Shown piece by piece: positions 51,428-59,442 of a stretch of 64,000 nt of DNA (positions within the stretch are counted from its first letter, which is position 1; each line of letters opens with the position of its first letter). The stretch spans positions 124,001 through 188,000 of the forward strand of contig NZ_JABLSJ010000003.1 in assembly GCF_013618635.1 (NCBI RefSeq), read 5' to 3'. Under the pieces are notes generated by a model. That model did no database searches, was not told the origin of the DNA, and saw nothing but the letters and a program-made list of their open reading frames with translations. Origin of the DNA: Thalassobacillus sp. CUG 92003 (lineage in GTDB: Bacteria; Bacillota; Bacilli; Bacillales; Halobacillaceae). A program made the translations under genes and the position numbers.

Positions 51428-51434
51428 CGGCTAA

Positions 51435-51710
51435 TTAAATGCTTAACTGACTGCGTTCATTTGATTGCGAATCTTCTGCAAGACGTCCGCCAAGACCTTC
51501 TTCTTCTACTTCATCACGAAGTAATCCGACAGCTTCAGCATAACGCAACCACGTGTCCACACTTGCTACAACCACGCGTGCTTCAACAGTAATTAATTCA
51601 ATACCGACAACAGAAACACGAGCATACGCATCAATGACGATCCCTTTATCCAAAATTCGGTCAATTACCTCCGCCAAACTTGAACTATCTGTCGATTTTT
51701 GTACAGCCAT
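51435..51710 (-). CDS. gvpA: Major gas vesicle structural protein GvpA/GvpB
   Basis: A 91-residue main shell protein that forms the ribbed wall. [55 protein letters not shown] is the near-invariant GvpA core; the C-terminal tail is acidic. It is the only gene of canonical GvpA type in the window and takes the place of gvpB in the B. megaterium order. A hairpin just after it may let it be made in excess over the accessory proteins. Confidence 0.96.
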   Translation of the reverse strand: MAVQKSTDSSSLAEVIDRILDKGIVIDAYARVSVVGIELITVEARVVVASVDTWLRYAEAVGLLRDEVEEEGLGGRLAEDSQSNERSQLSI

Positions 51711-51731
51711 GATGATTCTCCTTTCTGTCAG

Positions 51732-52331
51732 TTAAGAACTGAGTGATTTGGTATTTGAAGGATGCTTGACATCTTTAGGGCCTTTAATATTCGTTGAACT
51801 CTTAATGTTCGCAGCACTTTTAATTTGATTGACCCCTTTAATATCATGAGCTCCATACAACTCTTCGTGGGAAGTGTCATCATTCAATTTTTCTTGAATG
51901 CCTTCTCCTGTTTCTTTTACGTTTGCTAACTTTTCTCGAACCGTCAACAATTTATTCTGCAGCTTTTCTTTCACATCTTGTGCTTTAGCATGTACGTTAG
52001 CCGCATTCTCTTCTTTGGATTCCCGAAGATTTTCTGTTGCTTCGTTCACCTGCGACTTTAATTGCTTCTGAAACTGCTCACGCATTTGATCGGTAACTTC
52101 ATCTTGTATTTCATCAGCTGCTTCTTCAGTTGCATCTATTGGTCCATCTGCGCGATCTAGCACTTTAGAAGTCTGAGGAAATTTTTCTTCTAGATAATTA
52201 GTTGAAAGGCGGGCGCCTTTTTTGATTTTCTGTCTAATCTTCGGAACAAACAGTGAAGACGTGGCGGCCACCAAACTACCTGTCAGCGCTTGTGTTCCTG
52301 AATCATGCTTCACTTTTTCTTTAACGTCCAT
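51732..52331 (-). CDS. gvpQ: Gas vesicle protein GvpQ-like (199 aa)
   Basis: The first gene of the gas vesicle operon. The start is ATG at 52331 with GGGAGG six bases upstream; an extended frame to 52397 lacks a site. Residues 12-45 resemble a YtxH-type membrane segment (GTQALTGSLVAATSSLFVPKIRQKIKKGARL). Residues 70-150 form a long charged coiled coil. The C-terminus has IKGVNQIKSAANIKSSTNIKG with repeated NIK/IK units. Position before gvpA fits GvpQ of B. megaterium; sequence similarity there is moderate and I am less sure than for the others. Confidence 0.65.
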   Translation of the reverse strand: MDVKEKVKHDSGTQALTGSLVAATSSLFVPKIRQKIKKGARLSTNYLEEKFPQTSKVLDRADGPIDATEEAADEIQDEVTDQMREQFQKQLKSQVNEATENLRESKEENAANVHAKAQDVKEKLQNKLLTVREKLANVKETGEGIQEKLNDDTSHEELYGAHDIKGVNQIKSAANIKSSTNIKGPKDVKHPSNTKSLSS

Positions 52332-52764
52332 GGACACCCTCCCGAGCCAAATTTTTGACAACTCAGCGTATGTTTTTTGTTTTCCCTGAACCTTCAAGTA
52401 AAAACTAGGCCTTAATTATTAATTGCTCCGGCCTGTTTGTTTTGTAACAATAATATATCTTTATATATTTCAATCAACCTCTTAACAGAAACCATTACCA
52501 TAATCCAAACCATTCAATATTACAGTATTTTTTCAAAAAAACTTTTTTCGTCTGGATTTTCACAGCCGTTTAAGCAAAACGAATGATCTAGAACAATGGA
52601 CTTACAAACATAAGCAGAATTGCTAATTATCATTCAGGCAAAATGGCTTTTTTTGCAGGGAGCACAAATATCCAGTGAAAATTAAATCAACACAAAAAAC
52701 CAGGTTATTGTTCGTAAAAGACCAAAAGCTATACCTTCTGAAGGAGGACGATGCGAAACAAAAA
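52332..52764. other. AT-rich region upstream of the gas vesicle operon
   Basis: About 430 bases without a convincing gene. It should contain the gvp promoter. Several TATA-like boxes lie around 52440-52470, but I see no clear -35/-10 pair and no -24/-12 element. Confidence 0.45.
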
Positions 52765-52795
52765 AAGACACCTTTTCCACAGGTGTCTTACATAA
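52765..52795 (-). terminator. Terminator of the bioY-yhfT-yhfS operon
   Basis: AAGACACCT and AGGTGTCTT form a nine-bp stem, followed by TTTTTTTG on the minus strand. Confidence 0.85.
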
Positions 52796-53935
52796 TCATT
52801 CATATTTTTCAAATAATGTTGCCAGTCCTAATCCGCCGCCGATGCCAAGTGTCGCGATGCCACGTTTGGCATCATGCCAGGCTAGTTCATGGACCAGACG
52901 GGTGACGAGAATGGCACCTGACGCACCATAGGGGTGACCTAATGCTAAAGCACCGCCCGATCGGTTCACTTTTTCATAATCGATGTTTAACTCCTCGAGC
53001 GAGGCGATAACTTGTGAAGCAAACGCCTCATTGAATTCAACCAGGTCAATATCACGCTCCGTCAAACGCTGACGCTGCCATAACGTTTGCACAGCGGGGA
53101 TCGGGCCGATGCCAAGGACATTCGGATCAACGCCTGATGACGTGCTATCGACAAACCGCGCCAATGGCTTCAATCCGAGCGCCTGGCATTTTTCCAATGA
53201 CATGAGCAACACAGCGGCAGCTCCATCATTCATCGGGCACGCATTGCCTGCCGTCACCGTGCCCCCTTCTTTGAAAACAGGCGATAATTTGGCTAATTTT
53301 TCTATGGAAGTAGTCGGCCGAGGGCACTCATCTTCATGAACGCCAGCTACGGGGACGATCTCTTCCTGAAACAAGCCGGATTGTTGAGCTTTAATGGCTT
53401 TGCGGTGACTTTCGTAAGCGAATTCATCCTGTTTTTCCCGGGTGATGCCATAGCGGCTCGCCACATTCTCAGCTGCCTCTCCCATTTCAGGATCACCTAC
53501 TGTGGCCGGTGAAAAACGCGCTCGGGAAAACATTGACGGTGGGTTTGGTTGATAAATTGAAGCAGGTTTCGCCATTTTCCAAGGGGCTAGGCTGGTGCTC
53601 TCGACGCCTCCTGCGATATAAACATCCCCTGCGCCGGATTGAATGTGGCGCGCAGCCATGTTAATCGCTTCCAGCCCAGATCCGCACTGGCGATCCACCG
53701 TGACACCGGGAACTGAGACGGGGAAGTCCGCTTCAAGAAGAGCAAGGCGTGCCATGTTCCCGCCCGGCCCAACCACGTTACCGAGCATAACTTCATCAAT
53801 TTCCTCTGCATCGATGTCCCGGCTAAGGCGTGACAAAATGGAGGCAGCCAGTGATTCTGGAGGAAGATGAGCCAAACGTCCACCGATTTTTCCTATAGGC
53901 GTACGTTGGGCAGCAACAATGACTACATCGTTCAT
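52796..53935 (-). CDS. yhfS: Thiolase (acetyl-CoA C-acyltransferase) YhfS
   Basis: A 379-residue thiolase. The acyl-enzyme Cys84 lies in VDRQCGSGLEAI; other active-site blocks are EFNEAFASQVIA and GGALALGHPYGASGA, but the second active-site cysteine of the usual C-terminal CxG motif reads GIGGGLGLA, so it is absent. ATG at 53935 has GAGGAGG seven bases upstream and overlaps the yhfT stop (ATGA). With yhfT and bioY it forms the yhfU-yhfT-yhfS type operon of bacilli. Confidence 0.88.
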   Translation of the reverse strand: MNDVVIVAAQRTPIGKIGGRLAHLPPESLAASILSRLSRDIDAEEIDEVMLGNVVGPGGNMARLALLEADFPVSVPGVTVDRQCGSGLEAINMAARHIQSGAGDVYIAGGVESTSLAPWKMAKPASIYQPNPPSMFSRARFSPATVGDPEMGEAAENVASRYGITREKQDEFAYESHRKAIKAQQSGLFQEEIVPVAGVHEDECPRPTTSIEKLAKLSPVFKEGGTVTAGNACPMNDGAAAVLLMSLEKCQALGLKPLARFVDSTSSGVDPNVLGIGPIPAVQTLWQRQRLTERDIDLVEFNEAFASQVIASLEELNIDYEKVNRSGGALALGHPYGASGAILVTRLVHELAWHDAKRGIATLGIGGGLGLATLFEKYE

Positions 53936-55401
53936 ATTATTCCTCCTCGTAACGTTCCAAGTTGGACGCGGGCTATTTTGCCACTTTGTGTATAAGGAAA
54001 GGCGTCCACTTCTATCCATTCTTTCGGCCATTTATATGTCGGTAAACGTTTTGCCAGCTCACCTTCTATATCCGCTTCGTTGAGTTGACATTCATGATGG
54101 CAGATTACAAAGGCGACGACCATTTCACCCCAATATTCATCGGCGACGCCACACACCGCAACTTCGTTCACAGCAGCATGTTGGCTAATCGCTTGTTCCA
54201 CCTCTTCAGGGTAAATATTTAGTCCGCCGCTGATGATCATGTTTTGCTTCCGGCCTTTAAGTATCACATGGCCTTCTTCATTTCTTAAGGCGAGGTCCCC
54301 GACCGTTACCCAATCGCCAGCGAACACATTTGCTGTTTCCTCTGGCCGGTTCAAGTACCCATCAAACACCCAGGGACTTTTAACATAAAGCGTACCGACT
54401 TCTCCTTGGGGGACTCCCTCTCCCGTATCGGAAAGAATCCCCACTTCGACCTTTGGGAACATATGACCGATCGCCCCCTCAGGTATAGCTTGATCATTGA
54501 CATGACGAAAACTCACAAAGCTTAATTCGGAGGCACCGAAAAATTCATAAATCGCCGCATGCGGAAAGACGCGGGTTGCTTCTTGTTTGGAAGACGGTGC
54601 CCATTTTGCACCAGACGAGATAAGCGTATGCAACGATGTACGAACGGGCTGACTGGATAATGTGTGTAAGGCTTCAAACATCGTCGGTACGATATACATG
54701 ACGGTAATGCCTTTGTGCTGCAGCAGCTCCCACACTTTTTCTTTTTCAAACGTTGAACATAGATGTAGGGTTGCACCGATATGTAAACTTTGCAGGGCGG
54801 CATATAAAAAATGGGAGTGCACCAACGGCCCCGGACATAATATCCGATCCGTCTCGCTTAAAGCAAAAACATCCCGGCTTAGCGGGAAGCAATCTGCCCA
54901 GGAGGCATGATGTCGGATAAACCCTTTGGGATCACCGGTCGTTCCAGACGTGTACCCGATATAAAACGGGTCCTGATCATGTAAAACGGGAGAGCCTTCT
55001 TCTGCTTCGGGAAGCGAATCAAGTTCTTGGATGGAGATTACCTGGCTCACTTCAGCAGCCTCCACACGGGCAAAATATGCCTCATCATATACGATGAGGT
55101 CTGGCTCGCAATCCTGCACGACACGACGTAACTGCTCTTTCGGCCATTTGGAATCGAACGGGATAGCAATGCCTCCATTCAAACTGATTGCCATAAACAT
55201 CTCTAACCAGCACGCATCGTTCGGAAGCAGAAAACCTACCTTACCACCTTTTCCTTCAAGTAAGCGTGATAGTTTCCGCTGAAGAAGCTGAATAGCGTGA
55301 TGAAACGCGCTATATGTTAGGGAGCCTTGCTCATTTTCAATCGCAATACGTTCCGGATGCCGGGCTGCTATTTCACTTAGACCTTGCCCAATACAAGCCA
55401 T
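53932..55401 (-). CDS. yhfT: Acyl-CoA ligase YhfT (AMP-forming)
   Basis: A 489-residue ANL-superfamily adenylate-forming enzyme, likely to activate a fatty or dicarboxylic acid with CoA. Motifs: A3 YIGYTSGTTGDPKGF, A5 YEFFGASELSFVS, A7-A8 WVTVGDLALRNEEGHVILKGRKQNMIISGGLNIYPEEVE, A10 GKIARVQ. GGAGGTG precedes the ATG. Being between bioY and yhfS it probably acts in biotin-precursor or fatty-acid metabolism; the substrate is not known. Confidence 0.88.
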   Translation of the reverse strand: MACIGQGLSEIAARHPERIAIENEQGSLTYSAFHHAIQLLQRKLSRLLEGKGGKVGFLLPNDACWLEMFMAISLNGGIAIPFDSKWPKEQLRRVVQDCEPDLIVYDEAYFARVEAAEVSQVISIQELDSLPEAEEGSPVLHDQDPFYIGYTSGTTGDPKGFIRHHASWADCFPLSRDVFALSETDRILCPGPLVHSHFLYAALQSLHIGATLHLCSTFEKEKVWELLQHKGITVMYIVPTMFEALHTLSSQPVRTSLHTLISSGAKWAPSSKQEATRVFPHAAIYEFFGASELSFVSFRHVNDQAIPEGAIGHMFPKVEVGILSDTGEGVPQGEVGTLYVKSPWVFDGYLNRPEETANVFAGDWVTVGDLALRNEEGHVILKGRKQNMIISGGLNIYPEEVEQAISQHAAVNEVAVCGVADEYWGEMVVAFVICHHECQLNEADIEGELAKRLPTYKWPKEWIEVDAFPYTQSGKIARVQLGTLRGGII

Positions 55402-55420
55402 ATAAAAACACCTCCGTTTG

Positions 55421-55456
55421 AAAAAGGATTGCCTGTATATTAAGGCAATCCTTTTA
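55421..55456 (-). terminator. Hairpin between bioY and yhfT
   Basis: AAAAGGATTGCCT and AGGCAATCCTTTTT form a 13-bp stem with a T-run on the minus strand; it may end part of the transcripts after bioY. Confidence 0.7.
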
Positions 55457-55457
55457 A

Positions 55458-56036
55458 TTAGGCAACATGGTTCGAATAATGAGATTCACGTTTATCTTTG
55501 CTAATTATCGGTGACACCCTATTGAGCTGCCGGGCCAAAAACGAAGCTGCCACAACTTTAACAAGATCGCCTGGAATGAATACGAGCGCTGCCCATGCCG
55601 CTTTGGTCCATGGCGTTTCCGTGATGAGTGACAAATAAGTTACACCAAACGCATAGACTAATAGGATGCCCCCCACCACATTAATTGCCATATAGAGCCA
55701 GATGTTAAGCTTTTTCCACAAGCGTTCTACCAAAAATCCGATCATAAAGGCAGCAATCGGCCAAGCCATAATGTAACCACCAGAAGGACCGAATAAAACG
55801 CCTATACCACCGCGCCCACCGGAAAGTAACGGAACGCCGAATGTCACGAGCATGACTAACACGAGCACACTCAACCCACCGCGTTTCGCTCCTAAAATGG
55901 AGCCGGCCAGCATGACGCCGAGTGTCTGGGCTGTGATCGGAACCGGCGTAAAGGGCGTGACGATAGGCGGAAGCAAACCGAGTGCGCCAATAATGGCAGC
56001 AAATAACGAAGCGTATACCATCGTTCTTAATGTCAC
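55458..56036 (-). CDS. bioY: Biotin transporter substrate-binding protein BioY
   Basis: S component of an ECF biotin transporter with six membrane helices. Family motifs: TPVPITAQTLGVMLAGSILGAKRGGLSVLVLVMLVTFGVPLLSGGRGG and GPSGGYIMAWPIAAFMIGFL. The start is best placed at the GTG at 56036 with AGGTGG five bases upstream, about 192 residues; ATG at 56021 is an alternative. The longer frame to 56090 would begin upstream of the predicted transcription start. Confidence 0.92.
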   Translation of the reverse strand: MTLRTMVYASLFAAIIGALGLLPPIVTPFTPVPITAQTLGVMLAGSILGAKRGGLSVLVLVMLVTFGVPLLSGGRGGIGVLFGPSGGYIMAWPIAAFMIGFLVERLWKKLNIWLYMAINVVGGILLVYAFGVTYLSLITETPWTKAAWAALVFIPGDLVKVVAASFLARQLNRVSPIISKDKRESHYSNHVA

Positions 56037-56072
56037 CAAGACCACCTGCTTTTCTATATGTATATAGCGAAG

Positions 56073-56100
56073 ATTATCGCATAAGTGCACCTTTTGTCAA
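56073..56100 (-). promoter_or_regulatory. Promoter of bioY-yhfT-yhfS
   Basis: TTGACA (56100-56095), 16-base spacer, GATAAT (56078-56073). Confidence 0.72.
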
Positions 56101-56112
56101 CCTGATATTTTT

Positions 56113-56137
56113 TATAGTTTACAATCAAGTAACCATA
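56113..56137. promoter_or_regulatory. Candidate BirA operator upstream of bioY
   Basis: TATAGTTTAC and GTAACCATA are imperfect inverted half-sites with AATCAA between. B. subtilis yhfUTS is under BirA control with half-sites of the GTTAAC/GTTTAC type, but they are usually further apart, so this is tentative. Confidence 0.3.
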
Positions 56138-56166
56138 AAAAAACTCATCTTAGTTAGATGAGTTTA
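56138..56166 (-). terminator. Terminator of the transporter/lyase operon
   Basis: AAACTCATCT and AGATGAGTTT form a ten-bp stem, loop AACTA, followed by TTTTATGG on the minus strand. Confidence 0.85.
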
Positions 56167-57714
56167 TCAAGAGGAATGCGAGAACGTTTCGTTTCCGAAC
56201 TTCATGCCTTGGATGATTTCATTACGCTTCACTAGAGTTTTCACCTCTTTAATATCTTTACTGATGACACGGTCTTCTTCTAAAGGGGGAACGAATTGTC
56301 GAATGGAATGGTAACCGATTTTCGTCGCTTCCCCCAGAGTTGGCTTGTCCAATAAATCAATCCCTTGTGAGGAAACCATTAGCTCAATTCCGATAATCGT
56401 TTCTAGATGCTCCAGTATATCTTCGGTTTTTTGCACAATAAACGGAGCCATGTTGCCATGATCTTCGACACTATTTGCCACGTTGTAACTATCTAATGAA
56501 CCCGGGTTAGCTAAATGTCTAATCTCAGCGGCCAGCTGCGAATATGTTTTCTGCAAGGTAGAAAAACCGCTGCTAACGCCCGGATCATTCGTTAAGAATT
56601 TCGTCAACCCACTGAATTCCGGGTTCATCAATCTTTGCAAACGATTCTGAATCATACTGGTTACAGAGGACAATTGGAGACCGAGGTACTCGAGACGTGT
56701 TACAAAAGGTTGAGAGTGAAAATTTCCGTGATGGATGAATGCTTCACTTTCAGCATCAAACATAGGATTGTCACAGATGCTATTCATTTCGATTTCCAAA
56801 GCATGCTTCACGAATGTGTAGGCATCATGGCACTCCCCGTGGACCTGAGCCATACAACGAAAACTGAGGGGGTCCTGTACACTTCGTTGGTTTTGAGGTT
56901 CCGTTAGAAAACTCCCTTGCAAGAACGTGTTAACACGGTTGCTCGTTTTCTGTTGACCAGCAAAAGCACGTGATTGTACGACCTTATCTTGAAAAGGTGA
57001 GAGGTTGCCACGAAAAGCTTCCAAACTTAAAGCACCAGCTAAATCCAGGTGCCAGAGAGTCTTTTCTGCCCGATACAGCACAGCGCACATATGTCCGACC
57101 GTCGCTGCGTTGGTACAGCAGAGAATCATCCCGTCTTTAGGTCCAAGTGTCAGCGGCGATAATCCTTCCTCCCCTAACGCTTGTAACGCTGGCATTTGTT
57201 CACCTTGATACCTAACCTCGCCTTCTCCTATGAAAGCTAACCCTTGTTCAGCCATCTGACCAAGATCCCCAGTACCTACTGAACCCTTCTTAGGTGTCAA
57301 TGGGTGAATACCTAAATTGATAAAGTCTTCGTGCCTTTTTAGAATACCAGCCTGAACCCCCGTTCCACCTTTTAACAACGTATTCGCCCGACAAACCAGG
57401 ATAGCTCGGACAACTTCATCATCATGGATTTCTTCCGTTCCAACACAATGACTTAATAAAACGCTTCGTTGGAATTCGTCAATACGATCATCTGGAATGC
57501 GAACATCTCTGTTAGCACCACAACCCGTATTAACGCCATAAATCGGCTCTTCTCTCCTAGCCAATTTGTTAAGGCTTTCCCGTTCTTCCACCACTCTATC
57601 AAAAGCTTGTGAGTTCAACTGAACTTTAGCTCTTCCTTGTGCTATATGGATAACCTTTTCGATAGAGAGATTGTCTCCTGTCAGCTCTATTATTGTGCCT
57701 TTTTTGACCTCCAT
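56167..57714 (-). CDS. HAL/PAL-family lyase with altered MIO triad, ergothionase-like candidate
   Basis: A 515-residue protein of the histidine/phenylalanine ammonia-lyase fold. Family residues kept: Tyr59 in YGVNTGCG, an Arg in SFRCMAQVHG, GNFHSQPF and the EDHGNMA segment. The prosthetic-group motif is changed: where HutH has SVG-ASG-DL, this protein has GSVGTGDLG, one residue shorter and with Gly-Thr-Gly at 147-149, so a normal MIO group cannot form. The usual active-site YSLR is LSFR. Ergothionase, which eliminates trimethylamine, is a HAL homologue that needs no MIO. Last gene of a transporter operon; AGGAGG upstream. Substrate inferred only. Confidence 0.75.
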   Translation of the reverse strand: MEVKKGTIIELTGDNLSIEKVIHIAQGRAKVQLNSQAFDRVVEERESLNKLARREEPIYGVNTGCGANRDVRIPDDRIDEFQRSVLLSHCVGTEEIHDDEVVRAILVCRANTLLKGGTGVQAGILKRHEDFINLGIHPLTPKKGSVGTGDLGQMAEQGLAFIGEGEVRYQGEQMPALQALGEEGLSPLTLGPKDGMILCCTNAATVGHMCAVLYRAEKTLWHLDLAGALSLEAFRGNLSPFQDKVVQSRAFAGQQKTSNRVNTFLQGSFLTEPQNQRSVQDPLSFRCMAQVHGECHDAYTFVKHALEIEMNSICDNPMFDAESEAFIHHGNFHSQPFVTRLEYLGLQLSSVTSMIQNRLQRLMNPEFSGLTKFLTNDPGVSSGFSTLQKTYSQLAAEIRHLANPGSLDSYNVANSVEDHGNMAPFIVQKTEDILEHLETIIGIELMVSSQGIDLLDKPTLGEATKIGYHSIRQFVPPLEEDRVISKDIKEVKTLVKRNEIIQGMKFGNETFSHSS

Positions 57715-57823
57715 ACCTCATTCCTCCTGGATCATAAAAAACTTCTTTCTTAGGTGACTAAAGTAATCAGCTTGCCCCACCGCGCTATATTGCAGCCTTA
57801 TGGTTACCTTTTCGACGGACATT

Positions 57824-58729
57824 TCATTCTAATATCCCTTTTTCTCCTAAAAACTCTTCTGCTACTTCTTTTGGACTTCGCCTTTCTAGATCTACTTGCG
57901 TATTCATTTCTGCCATTTCTTTTTCACTGATTTCTCCAGCTAATTGATTCAATGCTTCTTTGACCTCGGGGTATTTATCAACGAATTCCTGTCTTAAGAT
58001 AGGGGCAGCGTCATAGGGAGGGAAGTACCCTTTATCATCTTTGAGAGTCTGAAGATCCAGAGCAGGGATTCTCCCATCGGTTCCATAACCGACTAAAACA
58101 TCAATTTCCCCTTCTGCAAGTGAATCATATGCTAATCCGATGTCCATCTCCACCCTGTCTTGGAATTGTAGGCCTTTGTATTCTTTCTGCAATCCGGGTA
58201 ACCCGTCACTTCTTTCAGCAAATTGAGCATCTGACCCCAGTACCAGTTCGCCTGCATGTTCTTCCAAATCAGAGAATGTTTCAATTCCCAATTCCTCCGC
58301 GGTTTCTTCTCTCACGATTAATGACCACGTATTCTGGAACCCAAAAGACTTCAGCCAAGTGGCACCAAACTCCTCTTCATATCCAGTTTTAGCTTTTTCT
58401 AGTACTGTTTCGCGTGTGTCTTCCCCCGCTATCTCCTTGCCAAGTATGTTAACCATGCCTGTCCCGCTATAATCTGCGAACACATCAATATTATCATCCT
58501 GAAGAGCTTGTACTAGTACGTCCGAGGAGCCCAGTCCTTCCTTTAAATCGACGTTATGGTCCGTCTTTCCTTCAATGGTGCTGGCCATTATGTGAGCGAG
58601 TATAATTTGCTCTGTCCAATTTTTTCCTGATACTGTGACAGTAGTGCTATCCGATGAACCTGAGCTTGCACTTCCACACCCTGCTGCTAACAGGACAAAA
58701 CTTAACGCAATTGCTGCCATGCTTTTCAT
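57824..58729 (-). CDS. Substrate-binding lipoprotein of a quaternary-amine type ABC transporter
   Basis: A 301-residue OpuAC/OpuCC-type (PF04069) binding protein. Signal peptide MKSMAAIALSFVLLAAGC with lipobox AAGC; Ser-rich linker; then VTVSGKNWTEQIILAHIMASTIE, KEGLGSSDVLVQALQDDNIDVFADYSG, a second lobe starting at FGFQNTWSLIVREE, and VGYGTDGRIPALDLQTLKDDKGYFPPYDAAPILR. These segments are closer to the EgtU/BilE-like group than to high-affinity glycine-betaine OpuAC. Ligand could be ergothioneine, another betaine or choline-like compound. Confidence 0.88.
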   Translation of the reverse strand: MKSMAAIALSFVLLAAGCGSASSGSSDSTTVTVSGKNWTEQIILAHIMASTIEGKTDHNVDLKEGLGSSDVLVQALQDDNIDVFADYSGTGMVNILGKEIAGEDTRETVLEKAKTGYEEEFGATWLKSFGFQNTWSLIVREETAEELGIETFSDLEEHAGELVLGSDAQFAERSDGLPGLQKEYKGLQFQDRVEMDIGLAYDSLAEGEIDVLVGYGTDGRIPALDLQTLKDDKGYFPPYDAAPILRQEFVDKYPEVKEALNQLAGEISEKEMAEMNTQVDLERRSPKEVAEEFLGEKGILE

Positions 58730-58761
58730 TTTACCACCTAGCCCATTTCAATATTTAGATT

Positions 58762-59430
58762 CTAATCCGCTTTTTCTTTCAATCCACGTGGTGTTACAGA
58801 GTTTTCAAGCTTCTTCAAACAGAAATCCGCTAATAGCGCCAACCCCGCTGCCGGTATAGCACCAGCCAAGATCAATTCATTCCGCATAAGCGATACGCCA
58901 CGAAATATCATTTCTCCTAAGCCTCCGGCACCGATAAATGCAGCAATTGTCGTCAACCCGATAATCAAAATAGTTGCCGTTCTTACCCCAGCCATGATGA
59001 CAGGCAAGGCAATCGGTAATTGAATCGTCCATAAAATTTGCCAATCCGTCATTCCCATGCCCTTTCCAGCATTAACTACTGTTTTGTCCACCTCGGTGAT
59101 ACCTGTATATACATTCCGCAACACGGGCATAAGCGCAAACATCACAAGCGCAATAATCGTCGGAGTTGTTCCAATCCCGACAAATGGGAGAAGAAACCCG
59201 AACAAGGCGATGCTTGGAATGGTTTGAAAAACGCCTGTTATTCCAATAACGGGATCCGCAATTTTCTTTTTACGTGTAAGATAAATACCTAAAGGAATAG
59301 AGATGGCTAATACAATTGCTAATGATAAAAAGGATAAATAGATATGTTGATAAATAGCTTCTACGACCATGCCTGTTCTATTGACAAACACATCAATCAG
59401 CAGCGAAAAAGTACCTGGTTGATCTTCCAT
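58762..59430 (-). CDS. ABC transporter permease, OpuCB/EgtU type
   Basis: A 222-residue membrane permease with five to six helices and the conserved EAA-like loop (NAGKGMGMTDWQILWTIQLPIALPVIMAGVRTATILIIGL, then IGAGGLG). It lacks a fused binding domain; the separate lipoprotein gene follows 32 bases later. Second of the three transporter genes. Confidence 0.92.
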   Translation of the reverse strand: MEDQPGTFSLLIDVFVNRTGMVVEAIYQHIYLSFLSLAIVLAISIPLGIYLTRKKKIADPVIGITGVFQTIPSIALFGFLLPFVGIGTTPTIIALVMFALMPVLRNVYTGITEVDKTVVNAGKGMGMTDWQILWTIQLPIALPVIMAGVRTATILIIGLTTIAAFIGAGGLGEMIFRGVSLMRNELILAGAIPAAGLALLADFCLKKLENSVTPRGLKEKAD

Positions 59431-59442
59431 TTTTATAACCTC

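Noticed and set aside
52675-52905. 76-codon plus-strand frame near the yhfS end
   Set aside because: It overlaps the terminator and the 3' end of the thiolase on the other strand, and resembles no family.
56167-57714. Ordinary histidine utilisation HutH
   Set aside because: The MIO triad is missing and no hutU, hutI, hutG or hutP is nearby; the context is a betaine-type transporter.
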